A stretch of 64,000 nucleotides of DNA. It comes from Halorussus caseinilyticus (GTDB lineage Archaea > Halobacteriota > Halobacteria > Halobacteriales > Haladaptataceae). Below are positions 34,252-42,709 of the stretch, one piece after another. Where the stretch lies: the NCBI RefSeq assembly GCF_029338395.1, contig NZ_CP119810.1:62001-126000 (forward strand), read 5' to 3'. The position numbers were made by a program, and so were the translations under genes. Each line of letters begins with the position of its first letter. Positions within the stretch are counted from its first letter, which is position 1. The notes under the pieces were generated by a model. The model saw only the letters and a program-made list of their open reading frames with translations, did no database searches and was not told the DNA's origin.

Positions 34252-34896
34252 GTGCCTACCTGCGACCTCACCCACCCGCTGGACGAGACGACCACCGTCT
34301 ACCCCGGCGACCCCGCCGTCGAGCGCACGCCGTCGGCGACTCACGACGCCGACGGCTATCGCGTGACGGAACTCCGCCTCGGCACTCACACGGGGACTCA
34401 CCTCGACGCGCCGAGTCACACCGAACCCGACGGGAAGAGTCTGGACGCCTTCGACCCGGGGACGTTCGCGTTCGACGCGCGCGTCGTGGACTGCTCGGAG
34501 TCGGAAGCGCGCGAGACCATCGGCCCGGAGGCGGTCCCGGACGACGCGGACATCGAGATGCTGGTCTTCCGGACCGGGTGGGACGACCATTGGGGGACCG
34601 ACCGCTACTACGACCACCCGTACCTCGCCTCGGAGACTGCGGCGGCGTGCGCCGAGCGAGGCTATCACGTCGGCATCGACGCGCTGAGTCCGGACCCGTC
34701 GCCGAGCGCGACCGGTTCGGAGGCGGGAGAAGAACCCGGCGGCGTGCCCGCCCACCGGGAACTGCTCGGGAGCGACCTGCTCGTTCTCGAAAACCTGACG
34801 GCTCTGGGCGACCCGCCAGCGCGATTCGAACTCAGGGCGTACCCGCTCGCGCTGGCGGCGGACGGGTCGCCCGTCAGGGCCGTCGCGGTGTGGTAG
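34252..34896 (+). CDS. Cyclase family protein (kynurenine formamidase-like hydrolase)
   Basis: 214 residues from GTG 34252; the family normally begins with DLTHPL. Metal-binding signature HTGTHLDAPSH, followed by DFD..VVDCSESEA-type strands, VFRTGWDDHWGTDRYYDHPYL, GIDALSPDPSP and AHRELLGSDLLVLENLTAL, a typical cyclase-family order. The enzyme hydrolyses an amide or ester such as N-formylkynurenine; the exact substrate is uncertain without neighbouring pathway genes. Confidence 0.87.
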   Translation: MPTCDLTHPLDETTTVYPGDPAVERTPSATHDADGYRVTELRLGTHTGTHLDAPSHTEPDGKSLDAFDPGTFAFDARVVDCSESEARETIGPEAVPDDADIEMLVFRTGWDDHWGTDRYYDHPYLASETAAACAERGYHVGIDALSPDPSPSATGSEAGEEPGGVPAHRELLGSDLLVLENLTALGDPPARFELRAYPLALAADGSPVRAVAVW

Positions 34897-34909
34897 ACCG
34901 CGGGCCGAC

Positions 34910-35140
34910 TCAGTGTGTCGATGGAAGCACGTCTTTCACCGGATAGAGGTCCTCGTGGATGCCCTCCGCGTCGCAGTCGTCGGCCGGACATCGGTAGTAC
35001 CAACCGTCGTCGGTCGCTTCGGAGGCCTGAAATCGCTCGCCGCATCGACCGCAGAACAGTAGCGAGTCGAAGTCGTCGGCCACGGTGGAAAGGTCTACGT
35101 CGTCAGTGCTAGTCTCTCGACTCTCGAGCAGTTGTTCCAT
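34910..35140 (-). CDS. Small zinc-ribbon protein
   Basis: 76 residues. After an acidic start comes LLFCGRCGERF, then YYRCPADDCDAEGIHEDLYPV: four Cys in CxxC/CxxxxC pairs that could bind zinc. No DNA-binding or enzymatic motif. Convergent with the cyclase gene. Function unknown. Confidence 0.65.
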   Translation of the reverse strand: MEQLLESRETSTDDVDLSTVADDFDSLLFCGRCGERFQASEATDDGWYYRCPADDCDAEGIHEDLYPVKDVLPSTH

Positions 35141-35241
35141 ACTGCTATTTATTGCGGCATCGTATTAAAGACCCACCGTTTTTCCACACGTCCGAGAGAC
35201 GTTCCGGAAAATTTAGCTCCGAAATTCCGGAACCAAAATTC

Positions 35242-35258
35242 TCGGGGGAGACCCCCGA
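35242..35258 (-). terminator. Hairpin after the membrane-anchored regulator gene
   Basis: TCGGGGG-AGA-CCCCCGA, a 7-bp perfect stem, lies 55 bp past the stop of the minus-strand regulator gene. Read on that strand it is followed by GAATTTTGG, a short T run. Plausible terminator. Confidence 0.5.
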
Positions 35259-35312
35259 CAGGGGCCACTCGTCGCTCGCGCAGTCGGCGGTTGCGGCGTC
35301 ACTCTCGCGGCG

Positions 35313-36149
35313 TCACCGCTCGCGCAGATACCGCGCGACTCCAAGCGCGAGCAGAACGACCACACCGCCCGCGAAGAAGACCAGTCCCGGCGGGAGACTG
35401 CTCGCCGCGGCACCGCCCGACTCGGCGACGGTCGTGGTGGACCGCGCGGCCTCCTCGGTGACGAGTCGGGTGGTCTCGGCCGCCGATTGGGTCGTCTCCG
35501 CGACGGTCCGGGTTGCTTGCGCCGCGGTCTCCGTCGCTCTCTCGACTGGTTCGGGCGCTTCGGTCCCGGACGTGTCGCCGTTCGGTCCGTCGCTCGCGCC
35601 GGGGGCGCTCGCGTCCTCCACCGTGGTCGTGTCTTCGGCCGCCGTCGTCCCGGCCGCGGCGTCGTCGCCCTGCCACGACAGGTCGGTATCGAGTACCCCG
35701 CCCGCGCCCGGACTGCCGAAGAGTCGCTGGACGAGCAGACTCGACAGGCCCAGAACTCCGAGCGCACCGAGCAGTCTGGAGAGCGCCGATTCGACGCCCG
35801 GCGCGTCGTCGTCGCTCCCGGCGACGACGACCAGTGGTTTCGCGACGGGCGCGTACACTTTCATCTCGCGGCCCTTCTCGGAGTAGACCGTATCCGCGAC
35901 TTCCACGAGGTCGGCGTCGGTCAACTTGTCGAGGTGATACCGGGCGTTCTGGATGGAGGTGTCGGCTTCGTCGGCGAGGGTGGAGGGGGTCGCGGGGTCG
36001 TCGTACAGCACCCCGAGAATTTCGCGGGCGGTCTCCGACTGGAGGGCGGCGAGCAAGTCGTCGGCGTCGTCGCTGTCTACGCCGACGACCCGTGGCTCAC
36101 CCCCGTCTCCGGCCGAAGAGTCGGGACTGGAGGGCAGCAGGTCGGCCAT
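35313..36149 (-). CDS. Winged-helix regulator with C-terminal transmembrane anchor
   Basis: 278 residues. An ArsR-like winged helix lies near the N-terminus (LLAALQSETAREILGVLYDDPATPSTLADEADTSIQNARYHLDKLTDADLV). A middle hydrophobic segment (LLGALGVLGLSSLLVQRLFG), a long Thr/Ala/Glu-rich linker (~residues 155-240) and a final helix (GGAAASSLPPGLVFFAGGVVVLLALGVARYL) follow. A membrane-bound transcription factor that could sense an envelope signal; target unknown. It is divergent from the iron transporter operon. Confidence 0.75.
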   Translation of the reverse strand: MADLLPSSPDSSAGDGGEPRVVGVDSDDADDLLAALQSETAREILGVLYDDPATPSTLADEADTSIQNARYHLDKLTDADLVEVADTVYSEKGREMKVYAPVAKPLVVVAGSDDDAPGVESALSRLLGALGVLGLSSLLVQRLFGSPGAGGVLDTDLSWQGDDAAAGTTAAEDTTTVEDASAPGASDGPNGDTSGTEAPEPVERATETAAQATRTVAETTQSAAETTRLVTEEAARSTTTVAESGGAAASSLPPGLVFFAGGVVVLLALGVARYLRER

Positions 36150-36255
36150 ATCGACTCGTTGTGGTCGGCCGTGATATAATTTTGTCCGTGTCGAACCGGC
36201 AGGATTGGGTATCGAGAGGTCGGTCCGAAACAGTATCGAAACCGCTTTCCGTTGG

Positions 36256-36271
36256 TTTAGGGTACCCTAAA
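36256..36271 (+). promoter_or_regulatory. Perfect palindromic operator TTTAGGGTACCCTAAA (DtxR/IdeR-type)
   Basis: A 16-bp perfect palindrome with arms TTTAGG and CCTAAA and core GTAC, ending 7 bp before the ATG of the iron-type permease. The arm sequence fits the metal-dependent DtxR/IdeR/MntR operator style. Two further copies occur at 38222-38235 and 38254-38271 in front of the binding-protein gene. Confidence 0.78.
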
Positions 36272-36278
36272 ACAGAGA

Positions 36279-37391
36279 ATGGCGAGTGACACCGGTAGGA
36301 AGAGGCGGACACCGGCCGAATCCGGCCGGTTCGGGTGGATAGACGGGTCGCTCGCCACGGTCGTCCTCGGAAGCGTGGCCGTGGTCGTCGTGGCGGGACT
36401 CGCACAGGTGAGTTACGGGACCTATTCGATGACGCTGGTCGGGGCGTGGCACGCGGTGTTCGACCCGGCCGTCGTCTTCGACCTCCGAGTGTGGCGGGCG
36501 TTCCTGCTCGGCGGCGAACTGCCCGAGATGAGCCAGCGGAGCCTCGTCGTCTGGAACATCCGCTTCCCGCGGGTCGTCGTCGCGACGCTGGTCGGTACGA
36601 ATCTGGCAATCTCGGGGGCCATCTTTCAGGCCGTGACCCGGAACGAACTCGCCAGTCCCTACGTCCTCGGGGTGAGTTCCGGGGCGGGTCTCGCAGTCTT
36701 GCTCACGCTGGTCGTGTTCTCGGGACTCGCGCCCTTCCTCCCGATTCTGGCCTCGCTCGGCGGCGCGACGGCCTTCCTGCTCGTCTACGCCATCGCGTGG
36801 AAGGGCGGGACGAGTCCGGTCCGACTCGTCCTCGCGGGCGTCATCGTCAGCACCGTCTTCTGGTCGCTCCAGCGCGGCCTGTTCTATCTGGCCGACGACC
36901 TCGGAGTCGTCCAGTCGGCCATCGCGTGGACCACCGGGTCGCTCACGGGCGTCGATTGGGAACAGGTCCGCATCGCGCTCCCGTGGACCGCGCTCTCGGT
37001 CGTCCTCGCGTTCGCGGGCGCGAGGCAGTTGAACGTTCTCCTGCTCGGCGAACGCACCGCGAGGTCGCTCGGCATGTCGGTCGAGAAGGTCCGGTTCGCG
37101 CTCGCTGGCGTGGCGGTCCTCGCGGCCAGCGCCGCCATCTCGGTCGCTGGCGTCGTGAGTTTCGTCGGACTCGTCGTCCCCCACATGGTCCGGACGCTGG
37201 TCGGGAGCGACTACAAGCGCCTGATGGTCGGGTGCATCTTCGCGGGTCCGGCGCTCGTGGTCCTCGCCGACGTGGGCGCGCGACTCGCGCTTGCTCCGAC
37301 CCAGATTCCGGTCGGCGTCGTGACCGGACTCGTCGGCGGGCCGTACTTCCTCTATCTGATGCGCCGACAGCAGGAGATGGGTGAACTATGA
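36279..37391 (+). CDS. Iron-chelate ABC transporter permease (FecCD/BtuC family)
   Basis: 370 residues, about ten transmembrane helices. Family markers: WNIRFPRVVVATLVGTNLAISGAIFQAVTRNELASPYVLGVSSGAG near the N-terminus and VSFVGLVVPHMVRTLVGSDYKRLM near the C-terminus, the loop that contacts the ATPase. It imports an iron-siderophore or cobalamin-type ligand. Controlled by the palindrome just upstream, so iron seems the likeliest signal. Its stop overlaps the ATPase start by four bases. Confidence 0.92.
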   Translation: MASDTGRKRRTPAESGRFGWIDGSLATVVLGSVAVVVVAGLAQVSYGTYSMTLVGAWHAVFDPAVVFDLRVWRAFLLGGELPEMSQRSLVVWNIRFPRVVVATLVGTNLAISGAIFQAVTRNELASPYVLGVSSGAGLAVLLTLVVFSGLAPFLPILASLGGATAFLLVYAIAWKGGTSPVRLVLAGVIVSTVFWSLQRGLFYLADDLGVVQSAIAWTTGSLTGVDWEQVRIALPWTALSVVLAFAGARQLNVLLLGERTARSLGMSVEKVRFALAGVAVLAASAAISVAGVVSFVGLVVPHMVRTLVGSDYKRLMVGCIFAGPALVVLADVGARLALAPTQIPVGVVTGLVGGPYFLYLMRRQQEMGEL

Positions 37392-38191
37392 GCCACGACG
37401 CCGAGAGCGCGCTGTTCGCGGAGGACCTCGCGGTCGGCTATCCGACCACCGAGGAACCGGTCGTGGAGTGTTCGCGCCTCGACGTTCCCGAGGGCGAAAT
37501 CACCGCGCTGGTCGGCCCGAACGGGAGCGGCAAGAGTACCATGCTCAAGGCCCTCTCGAACCACCTCGACCCGGAGCAGGGCGTCGTCGCGCTCAACGGC
37601 CGGGAAATAGACGAGTACGGCGGTAAGGAACTCGCCCGCGAACTCGGTCACCTCTCCCAAGAGAACGACTCGCCCGAGAGCATCACTGTCGAGGAACTGG
37701 TCTATCACGGCCGGTACCCCCACCGAGGATTCTTCGACTCGGTGTCCGACGAGGACCACGAGGCCGTCGAGCGGGCAATCGACCTCGCGGGCGTGGCCGA
37801 CCTCAGAGACCGGGAGGTCGCCGCGCTGAGCGGCGGCCAGAAGCAGTTGGTGTGGATAGCGATGGTGCTGGCCCAAGAGACCGACGTGCTGTTGCTCGAC
37901 GAACCGACGACGTTCCTCGACCTCCACCACCAACTCCGGGTGCTGGAGACGGTCAGACGCCTCAACGACGAGGAGGGCGTCACCGTCGCGGTGGTCCTCC
38001 ACGACCTCTCGCAGGCGGTCCGGTTTGCCGACTACCTCGTTGCCATGGACGACGGCGAAATCTACGACTGGGGACCGCCCGGAGAAGTCGTGACCGAGCA
38101 ACTGCTCGCGGACGTGTTCGGCGTCGAAGCCACGGTCACGCAGTCGTCCGACCTCCGAATCCACCCCAAGCGGGCGCTCTCGGACGAGTAG
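37388..38191 (+). CDS. Iron-chelate ABC transporter ATP-binding protein (FepC-like)
   Basis: 267 residues. Walker A ALVGPNGSGKSTML, Q-loop HLSQENDSPESI, signature AALSGGQKQLVWIAMVL, Walker B LLDEPTTFLDL, H-switch LHDLSQ. Starts at ATG 37388 inside the end of the permease gene (ATGA overlap), so expression is coupled. Provides energy for the uptake system with the binding protein at 38275. Confidence 0.93.
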   Translation: MSHDAESALFAEDLAVGYPTTEEPVVECSRLDVPEGEITALVGPNGSGKSTMLKALSNHLDPEQGVVALNGREIDEYGGKELARELGHLSQENDSPESITVEELVYHGRYPHRGFFDSVSDEDHEAVERAIDLAGVADLRDREVAALSGGQKQLVWIAMVLAQETDVLLLDEPTTFLDLHHQLRVLETVRRLNDEEGVTVAVVLHDLSQAVRFADYLVAMDDGEIYDWGPPGEVVTEQLLADVFGVEATVTQSSDLRIHPKRALSDE

Positions 38192-38221
38192 TTCGGAGCG
38201 AAATCGACAGAGGACCGGGAG

Positions 38222-38271
38222 TTAGGCCGACCTAAATCGAAGTGCCTTTGTATTTTTAGGGCGGCCTAAAA
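38222..38271 (+). promoter_or_regulatory. Two tandem TTAGG-N4-CCTAA operators before the iron-binding protein gene
   Basis: 38222-38235 reads TTAGG-CCGA-CCTAA and 38254-38271 reads TTTTAGG-GCGG-CCTAAAA. They share the arms of the site at 36256-36271 and have the same 4-bp core length. They are spaced ~32 bp (about three helical turns) apart, with the second ending 3 bp before the ATG. This fits repression of iron uptake when metal is plentiful. Confidence 0.78.
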
Positions 38272-38274
38272 GAT

Positions 38275-39480
38275 ATGGCAGAAGGAACTGACGAGACGCG
38301 GCGCAGATTTATCAAGGGCAGTCTGGGCGTAGCGACCGGCCTCGCGCTCGCTGGTTGTACCGGCGATTCGGGCGGCGAAAGCACCGAAACGACCACCGAG
38401 ACGACTTCGGCCGAGACGACGGCCGACGGGACGACGACCGACGAAACCACGACCGAAGACGCGAGCGGCGAGTCCTACACCGTCTCGATGGTCCCCGTCG
38501 GCGACGTGACCTTCGAGTCGGTGCCCGAGAAGTGGGAAACCTACTTCCCCGGCTACGCCGACATGGGGGTCGCGCTCGGCCAAGCAGACGGTCTCTCGGC
38601 GGTCGGGTCGAAGTCCCGGTTCTACACCTCCTACTACGACGAGTTGGACGGCGTGTCGCTGGACAAAGGGAGCGTGGTCGAACTCGTCGGCGACAACGGC
38701 ATCGACAAGGAAGTCTACTACGAACTCGACAACGACGTTCACCTCACCGACCCCAAGTGGTTGGTCAGCAACTCCTTCTTCGGACTCCAGCAGAAGGACG
38801 TGGACCAAATCGTAGAGCAGGTCGGTCCCTTCGTCGGCAACACCATCTTCCGCCGGACCGACAAGTGGCACGACTACCGCTACTACACGATGTACGAGGC
38901 CTTCGAGAAGGTCGCGGAAGTCTTCCAGAAGAAAGACCAGTACGAGGCGTTCAAGTCGTTCCACGACTCGTACCTCGCCGACGTGAAGGGGAACCTTCCG
39001 GCCGCGAAACAGCGACCGAACGGCCTGCTCTGTTTCGCCGCCAGCGACGAACCCGAGAAGTTCTCGCCGTATCGCATCGACGGGAAGGGCGCGAACAAGA
39101 AGCACTTCCACGACCTCGGGGTCTCCGACGCCCTCGAAGGCACCGACGTACAGGGCCTGAGCGAATCCAACCGCGGGAAGATAGACTACGAGACCCTGCT
39201 CCAAGTCGACCCCGACGCCCTGTTCGTTCGGGGCCACGAGACCAAGACCCGCGAGGAGTTCCAAAACACCGTGGTCTCGTTCATGAAGGACCACAACGTC
39301 GCCAGCCAACTCACCGCCGTCGAGAACGACGACGTGTACCGCGGCGGTCCCATCTATCAGGGACCGATTCAGAACCTCTTCCTGACCGAGCGATTCGCCA
39401 CGCTCCTCTACCCCGACACCTTCTCGGGCGAACTGTTCGACCGCGGCAAACTCTCGAACATCGTCGCCGGGGAGTTCTGA
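38275..39480 (+). CDS. Iron-chelate ABC transporter substrate-binding lipoprotein
   Basis: 401 residues. RRRFIKGSLGVATGLALAGC is a Tat signal with a lipobox (LAGC), so the mature protein is lipid-anchored outside the membrane. A Thr/Glu-rich linker precedes a two-lobed binding domain (YTVSMVPVGDVTFESVPEKWETY, KADGLSAVGS-like strands, VDQIVEQVGPFVGNTIFRR, FQNTVVSFMKDHNVASQLTAVENDDVYRGG). It is the ligand receptor for the permease/ATPase pair; ligand inferred as iron chelate from family and operators. It has its own operator-controlled promoter. Confidence 0.9.
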   Translation: MAEGTDETRRRFIKGSLGVATGLALAGCTGDSGGESTETTTETTSAETTADGTTTDETTTEDASGESYTVSMVPVGDVTFESVPEKWETYFPGYADMGVALGQADGLSAVGSKSRFYTSYYDELDGVSLDKGSVVELVGDNGIDKEVYYELDNDVHLTDPKWLVSNSFFGLQQKDVDQIVEQVGPFVGNTIFRRTDKWHDYRYYTMYEAFEKVAEVFQKKDQYEAFKSFHDSYLADVKGNLPAAKQRPNGLLCFAASDEPEKFSPYRIDGKGANKKHFHDLGVSDALEGTDVQGLSESNRGKIDYETLLQVDPDALFVRGHETKTREEFQNTVVSFMKDHNVASQLTAVENDDVYRGGPIYQGPIQNLFLTERFATLLYPDTFSGELFDRGKLSNIVAGEF

Positions 39481-39596
39481 GCGGTCCCGGTCCTCCGACT
39501 TCGGCCCTCCGCTTCGTTCGCTCGTTCTCCGGCCTCTCGCCCGCCTTTTCCTCTTCGCCCTCTTCCTTTTTGCCGTTCGGCGTCGAATCGCCGACG

Positions 39597-39974
39597 ATGT
39601 ACGAGAAGACCAGTCTCGCGGACGTAGACCCACGCGACGTGGAGGGTATCGAACCGGATTTGAAGGCCGTGGGCTACCAACTCCGTCCGGCGAAGATGCG
39701 CCCGAGCGTCTGGGAGTTCGAGGCGGGCGAGACCAACAACTGGCACCGCCAAGACGAGCAAGAAGAGTTGTACTACGTGCTGGACGGGTCGTTTCTCGTG
39801 ACCGTCGAAAGCGAGGACGGCGAGCGCGAAACCTTCGAACTCGGTGCAGACGACGTGACCGTGATTCCGCCCGAGACGTGGCGGCAGTTCGAGGCCCAAG
39901 CAGACGGCCGGATGCTCGTCGTCGGCGCGCCGAACGCGAAGGACGACGCGATTACCGAGGAGGAGTCGTCGTAG
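39597..39974 (+). CDS. Cupin-domain protein
   Basis: 125 residues from ATG 39597, single cupin barrel (~residues 28-110): FEAGETNNWHRQDEQEELYYVLDGSFLVTV and FELGADDVTVIPPETWRQF. The first metal site keeps His50 and the EExxxVLDG block, while the usual second His of the GxxHxH motif is only partly preserved. Such small cupins bind or modify small molecules; role unknown. Convergent with the M24 gene. Confidence 0.8.
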   Translation: MYEKTSLADVDPRDVEGIEPDLKAVGYQLRPAKMRPSVWEFEAGETNNWHRQDEQEELYYVLDGSFLVTVESEDGERETFELGADDVTVIPPETWRQFEAQADGRMLVVGAPNAKDDAITEEESS

Positions 39975-39987
39975 GACCGCGGTCCGC

Positions 39988-41262
39988 TCAGTGGTCGATA
40001 GTCGTAATCTCCTCGACGGGCCACTGGCTCAGAATCTCGACGCCGTTCTCGCGGACGACCACCATCTCCTCGACGCGGACGCCCTGATTCTCGGCGGGTT
40101 GCATCGTCTCGACGGCCATCGTCATCCCCTCCTCGATTTCGATGGGATGGTCGGGGGAGATGCCCCGCCAAATCATCGGAACCTCGTAGAGTTGGAGACC
40201 CAGACCGTGCGCCCAGTGGTTGGTGGTCATCTCCCAGTACTCGTCGGCGTCGTACCAGTCCATGTGTTCGCCCTCCCTGTCGGGGAAGCCCTTGCAGATT
40301 TCATCCGTGGTCGCGCCGGGTTCGATGCGCTCTAGCACGTCGTAGAGGTCGTCTCGGGCCTTCTCGTAGGCGTCCTGCTGGGCCTGCGTGGGTTCGCCCA
40401 TGCTGAAGGTCCGGTAGTAACAGGAGCGATAGCCCATGAAGCCGATGTTGTAGAAGTCAGCGTACACGAGGTCTCCCGGCCGAATCACGCGGTCGGTGGT
40501 GTTGGCCTGATGTTTGGGCCACGTGTTCGGTCCGGAGGTGCAGTAGCCCCCCTGAACCATCGCGCCGAGTCGCCAGAGTTCCTTGGTCGCCTCGCCCCAC
40601 ACCTCCGACTCGCGCATACCGGGCTTTGCGGTCTCCTTGATGCGCTGGAATCCGGCCTCACAGATTGCCGCGACCTGCCGCAGGCACTCGATTTCGTCGC
40701 GGGTCTTGACCTTCCGGGCGTCCTCCATCACCTGCGCGCACTCGCCGGGGCGGACATCGACGCCGCGCTCCTCGAACTTTCCGACGAGGGCTTGATTGCC
40801 CACGTCGATTCCCATCGGTTCCTTCTTGACGCCGTACTCGTCCATCGCCGAGACCACGAGGTCGGCCATCTTGCCCTTCAGCCAATCGCGGGCGGAGTTC
40901 CGGCCGGACGCCCGCGGGACGTTACCGAGTCCGGGCGCGGCGTACCGAATGTCGTCCAACCACGGGCAGTTGAACCGCTGGTTGCTCGCGTGGTCGGCGG
41001 TGTCCCAGTGAACCACGTCGCCATCCTCGGTGAGCAGGGTGTAGTGGTCGGCACCGCTCCCGCCGGTCATGGCGAGTCCGGTGACGTACCGGACGTTGGG
41101 GTCGTCGATGAGGAGCATGCTCCCGAGTTCGGTCTCCTGCAAGCGTTCGAGCGCGCGCTCCTTGCGCTCGCGGCGCATGCGCTGGAAGTCGATTCGCTCC
41201 TCCCAATCGACGCCCATCGTGCCGCGCGTGCCTTCCATGAAATCGCGCTGATACAGACCCAT
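39988..41262 (-). CDS. M24-family (Xaa-Pro peptidase/creatinase-like) hydrolase with an altered metal site
   Basis: 424 residues. N-terminal creatinase-like domain (GSMLLIDDPNVRYVTGLAMT) and C-terminal pita-bread domain. Metal ligands: Asp269 in VYADFYNIG; the position of the second Asp is Cys281 (GYRSCYYRTF in place of SDxTRT); His352 in HWAHGLGLQ; Glu385 and Glu398. So one of the five metal ligands is replaced by Cys, which may mean a different metal, a mononuclear site or a non-peptidase reaction. Some relatives in this superfamily (creatinase, DddP DMSP lyase) do not cleave peptides. Start 41262; an internal ATG at 41238 is possible. Confidence 0.83.
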   Translation of the reverse strand: MGLYQRDFMEGTRGTMGVDWEERIDFQRMRRERKERALERLQETELGSMLLIDDPNVRYVTGLAMTGGSGADHYTLLTEDGDVVHWDTADHASNQRFNCPWLDDIRYAAPGLGNVPRASGRNSARDWLKGKMADLVVSAMDEYGVKKEPMGIDVGNQALVGKFEERGVDVRPGECAQVMEDARKVKTRDEIECLRQVAAICEAGFQRIKETAKPGMRESEVWGEATKELWRLGAMVQGGYCTSGPNTWPKHQANTTDRVIRPGDLVYADFYNIGFMGYRSCYYRTFSMGEPTQAQQDAYEKARDDLYDVLERIEPGATTDEICKGFPDREGEHMDWYDADEYWEMTTNHWAHGLGLQLYEVPMIWRGISPDHPIEIEEGMTMAVETMQPAENQGVRVEEMVVVRENGVEILSQWPVEEITTIDH

Positions 41263-41382
41263 GTCTTCGGGATTGTCCGGGTTTCACCATTAAACTGACC
41301 ATCGAGTAGAGTCGGGAGAAACGACGACCCACAGCGTCAAACATATTATTACTTATTAATCTAGTATAAAAACTTAAGAAAG

Positions 41383-41390
41383 TTATAAAA
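41383..41390 (+). promoter_or_regulatory. TATA box of the SDR gene at 41414
   Basis: TTATAAAA, centred ~27 bp before the ATG at 41414, the spacing expected for a leaderless archaeal transcript starting at the A of the ATG. Confidence 0.6.
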
Positions 41391-41413
41391 ATTGTATTGA
41401 TAATCTTGGACTT

Positions 41414-42184
41414 ATGGACTTCGAAGACAAAGTGGTTCTCGTCACAGGTGGCGCGAGCGGTATCGGTGCGGCGACCTCCAAACGCTTCGCCGAGGAGGGT
41501 GCAACCGTCATCGTGAGCGACATCGCCGACGAACGAGGCGACGAGGTCGTGAGCGAAATCGAAGCGATGGATGGAGACGCCGCGTTCGCCGAACTAGATG
41601 TCACCGACGCCAAGGCGTTTCAGAGTGTCGTGGACGCCACGGTCGAAGAACACGGACGCCTCGACGTGCTTTGCAACAACGCAGGAGTCCCCGGTCCGAG
41701 AAAAGACATCGGCGAGATAAGTGACGAAGAAGTTAACCACGTCTTCGACGTTAACATCAAGGGCGTCTGGAACGGTTGCCGGGCGGCCGTCCCCCTCATG
41801 AAAGAGCAGGGGAGCGGCACCATCGTCAACACGGCGTCGGTCGGCGGATTGCGGGGCTACTCGCCGCTCGTTCCGTACGCGACTTCCAAGGCCGCGGTCG
41901 TGAACCTTACTCGGTCGCTAGCCGGACGATTGGGTCCGGAAGGCATCCGAGTCAACGCGGTGTGTCCCGCCCACGTTCATACCCCCATGTTCGAGGATTT
42001 CCTCCAAGACTTCGAGAATCCCGAAGCGATGAGAGAGCAAGGGGAACGTGCCCACGTCCTGAATCGACTCGGGCAACCGGAGGAGGTCGCAAGTTGCATC
42101 GCCTTCCTGGCAAGCGACGAGGCGTCCTTCGTCACCGGGACGGCGTTCAACGTCGACGGTGGGTACGAGACCGTCATGGAGTAG
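41414..42184 (+). CDS. Short-chain dehydrogenase/reductase
   Basis: 256 residues, classical SDR. Cofactor motif TGGASGIGAA, Asp after strand 2 (VSDIADERGD), which favours NAD(H), NNAG, catalytic Ser in NTASVGGLRGYSPL and YATSK. The C-terminus ends GTAFNVDGGYETVME, as in 3-oxoacyl-ACP reductase and glucose-dehydrogenase-like members. Substrate not predictable. Slightly lower GC and different codon use (AGA, GAA-rich) than neighbours, hinting at later arrival. Leaderless promoter. Confidence 0.87.
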   Translation: MDFEDKVVLVTGGASGIGAATSKRFAEEGATVIVSDIADERGDEVVSEIEAMDGDAAFAELDVTDAKAFQSVVDATVEEHGRLDVLCNNAGVPGPRKDIGEISDEEVNHVFDVNIKGVWNGCRAAVPLMKEQGSGTIVNTASVGGLRGYSPLVPYATSKAAVVNLTRSLAGRLGPEGIRVNAVCPAHVHTPMFEDFLQDFENPEAMREQGERAHVLNRLGQPEEVASCIAFLASDEASFVTGTAFNVDGGYETVME

Positions 42185-42283
42185 ACCTCCGGTCCGCCAG
42201 CGAGCGACCGGTGAAGCGGCACTCGATTTTCAGCAGTCCGAAACGGAAGACGTAGACCCGCGGGTCGGCTACCGGTGACCGAC

Positions 42284-42607
42284 ATGTCGTGGTACCTCCT
42301 CGTCGTCGCAGGCCTGTTCGAAATCGCGTGGGCGGTCGGTCTCGAATACTCCGACGGTCTCTCGAAACCGGTGCCGACCGCAGGGACCGTCGTCGCTCTC
42401 GTGGTCAGCATGGTGTTGCTGGCGAAGGCCGTCGAGGACCTCCCAGTCGGGACCGCATACGCCGTCTGGACGGGCATCGGCGCGGTCGGAACCGCGACGT
42501 TGGGCATCTTCCTGTTCGAGGAACCCGCCGACCTCACGCGAATCGCGTTCATCTGCGTCATCGTCGTGGGTATCGTGGGCCTGCACCTCGCTTCGGGCGG
42601 GCACTGA
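42284..42607 (+). CDS. SMR-family exporter, SugE/Gdx-like (guanidinium exporter type)
   Basis: 107 residues from ATG 42284. Four helices with the SugE/Gdx signature: WYLLVVAGLFEIAWAVGLEYSDG (essential Glu in helix 1) and LPVGTAYAVWTGIGAVGTATLGI. Gdx members export guanidinium ion in exchange for protons; others export quaternary amines. A second subunit is not needed because these work as antiparallel homodimers. GTG 42275 is an alternative start. Confidence 0.88.
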   Translation: MSWYLLVVAGLFEIAWAVGLEYSDGLSKPVPTAGTVVALVVSMVLLAKAVEDLPVGTAYAVWTGIGAVGTATLGIFLFEEPADLTRIAFICVIVVGIVGLHLASGGH

Positions 42608-42709
42608 GTCCACCGTTCGGGCGGACACCGAGCCGAACCGTCTCGTTTCTCGACGCCCGTCGGACCCTCTCCGTGTGGTTTTATCACCGTCGCACCTGTT
42701 GCTCGGAAT

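Noticed and set aside
41414-42184. Horizontal transfer of the SDR gene
   Set aside because: Its lower GC is suggestive, but without genome-wide codon statistics the difference is too small to claim.
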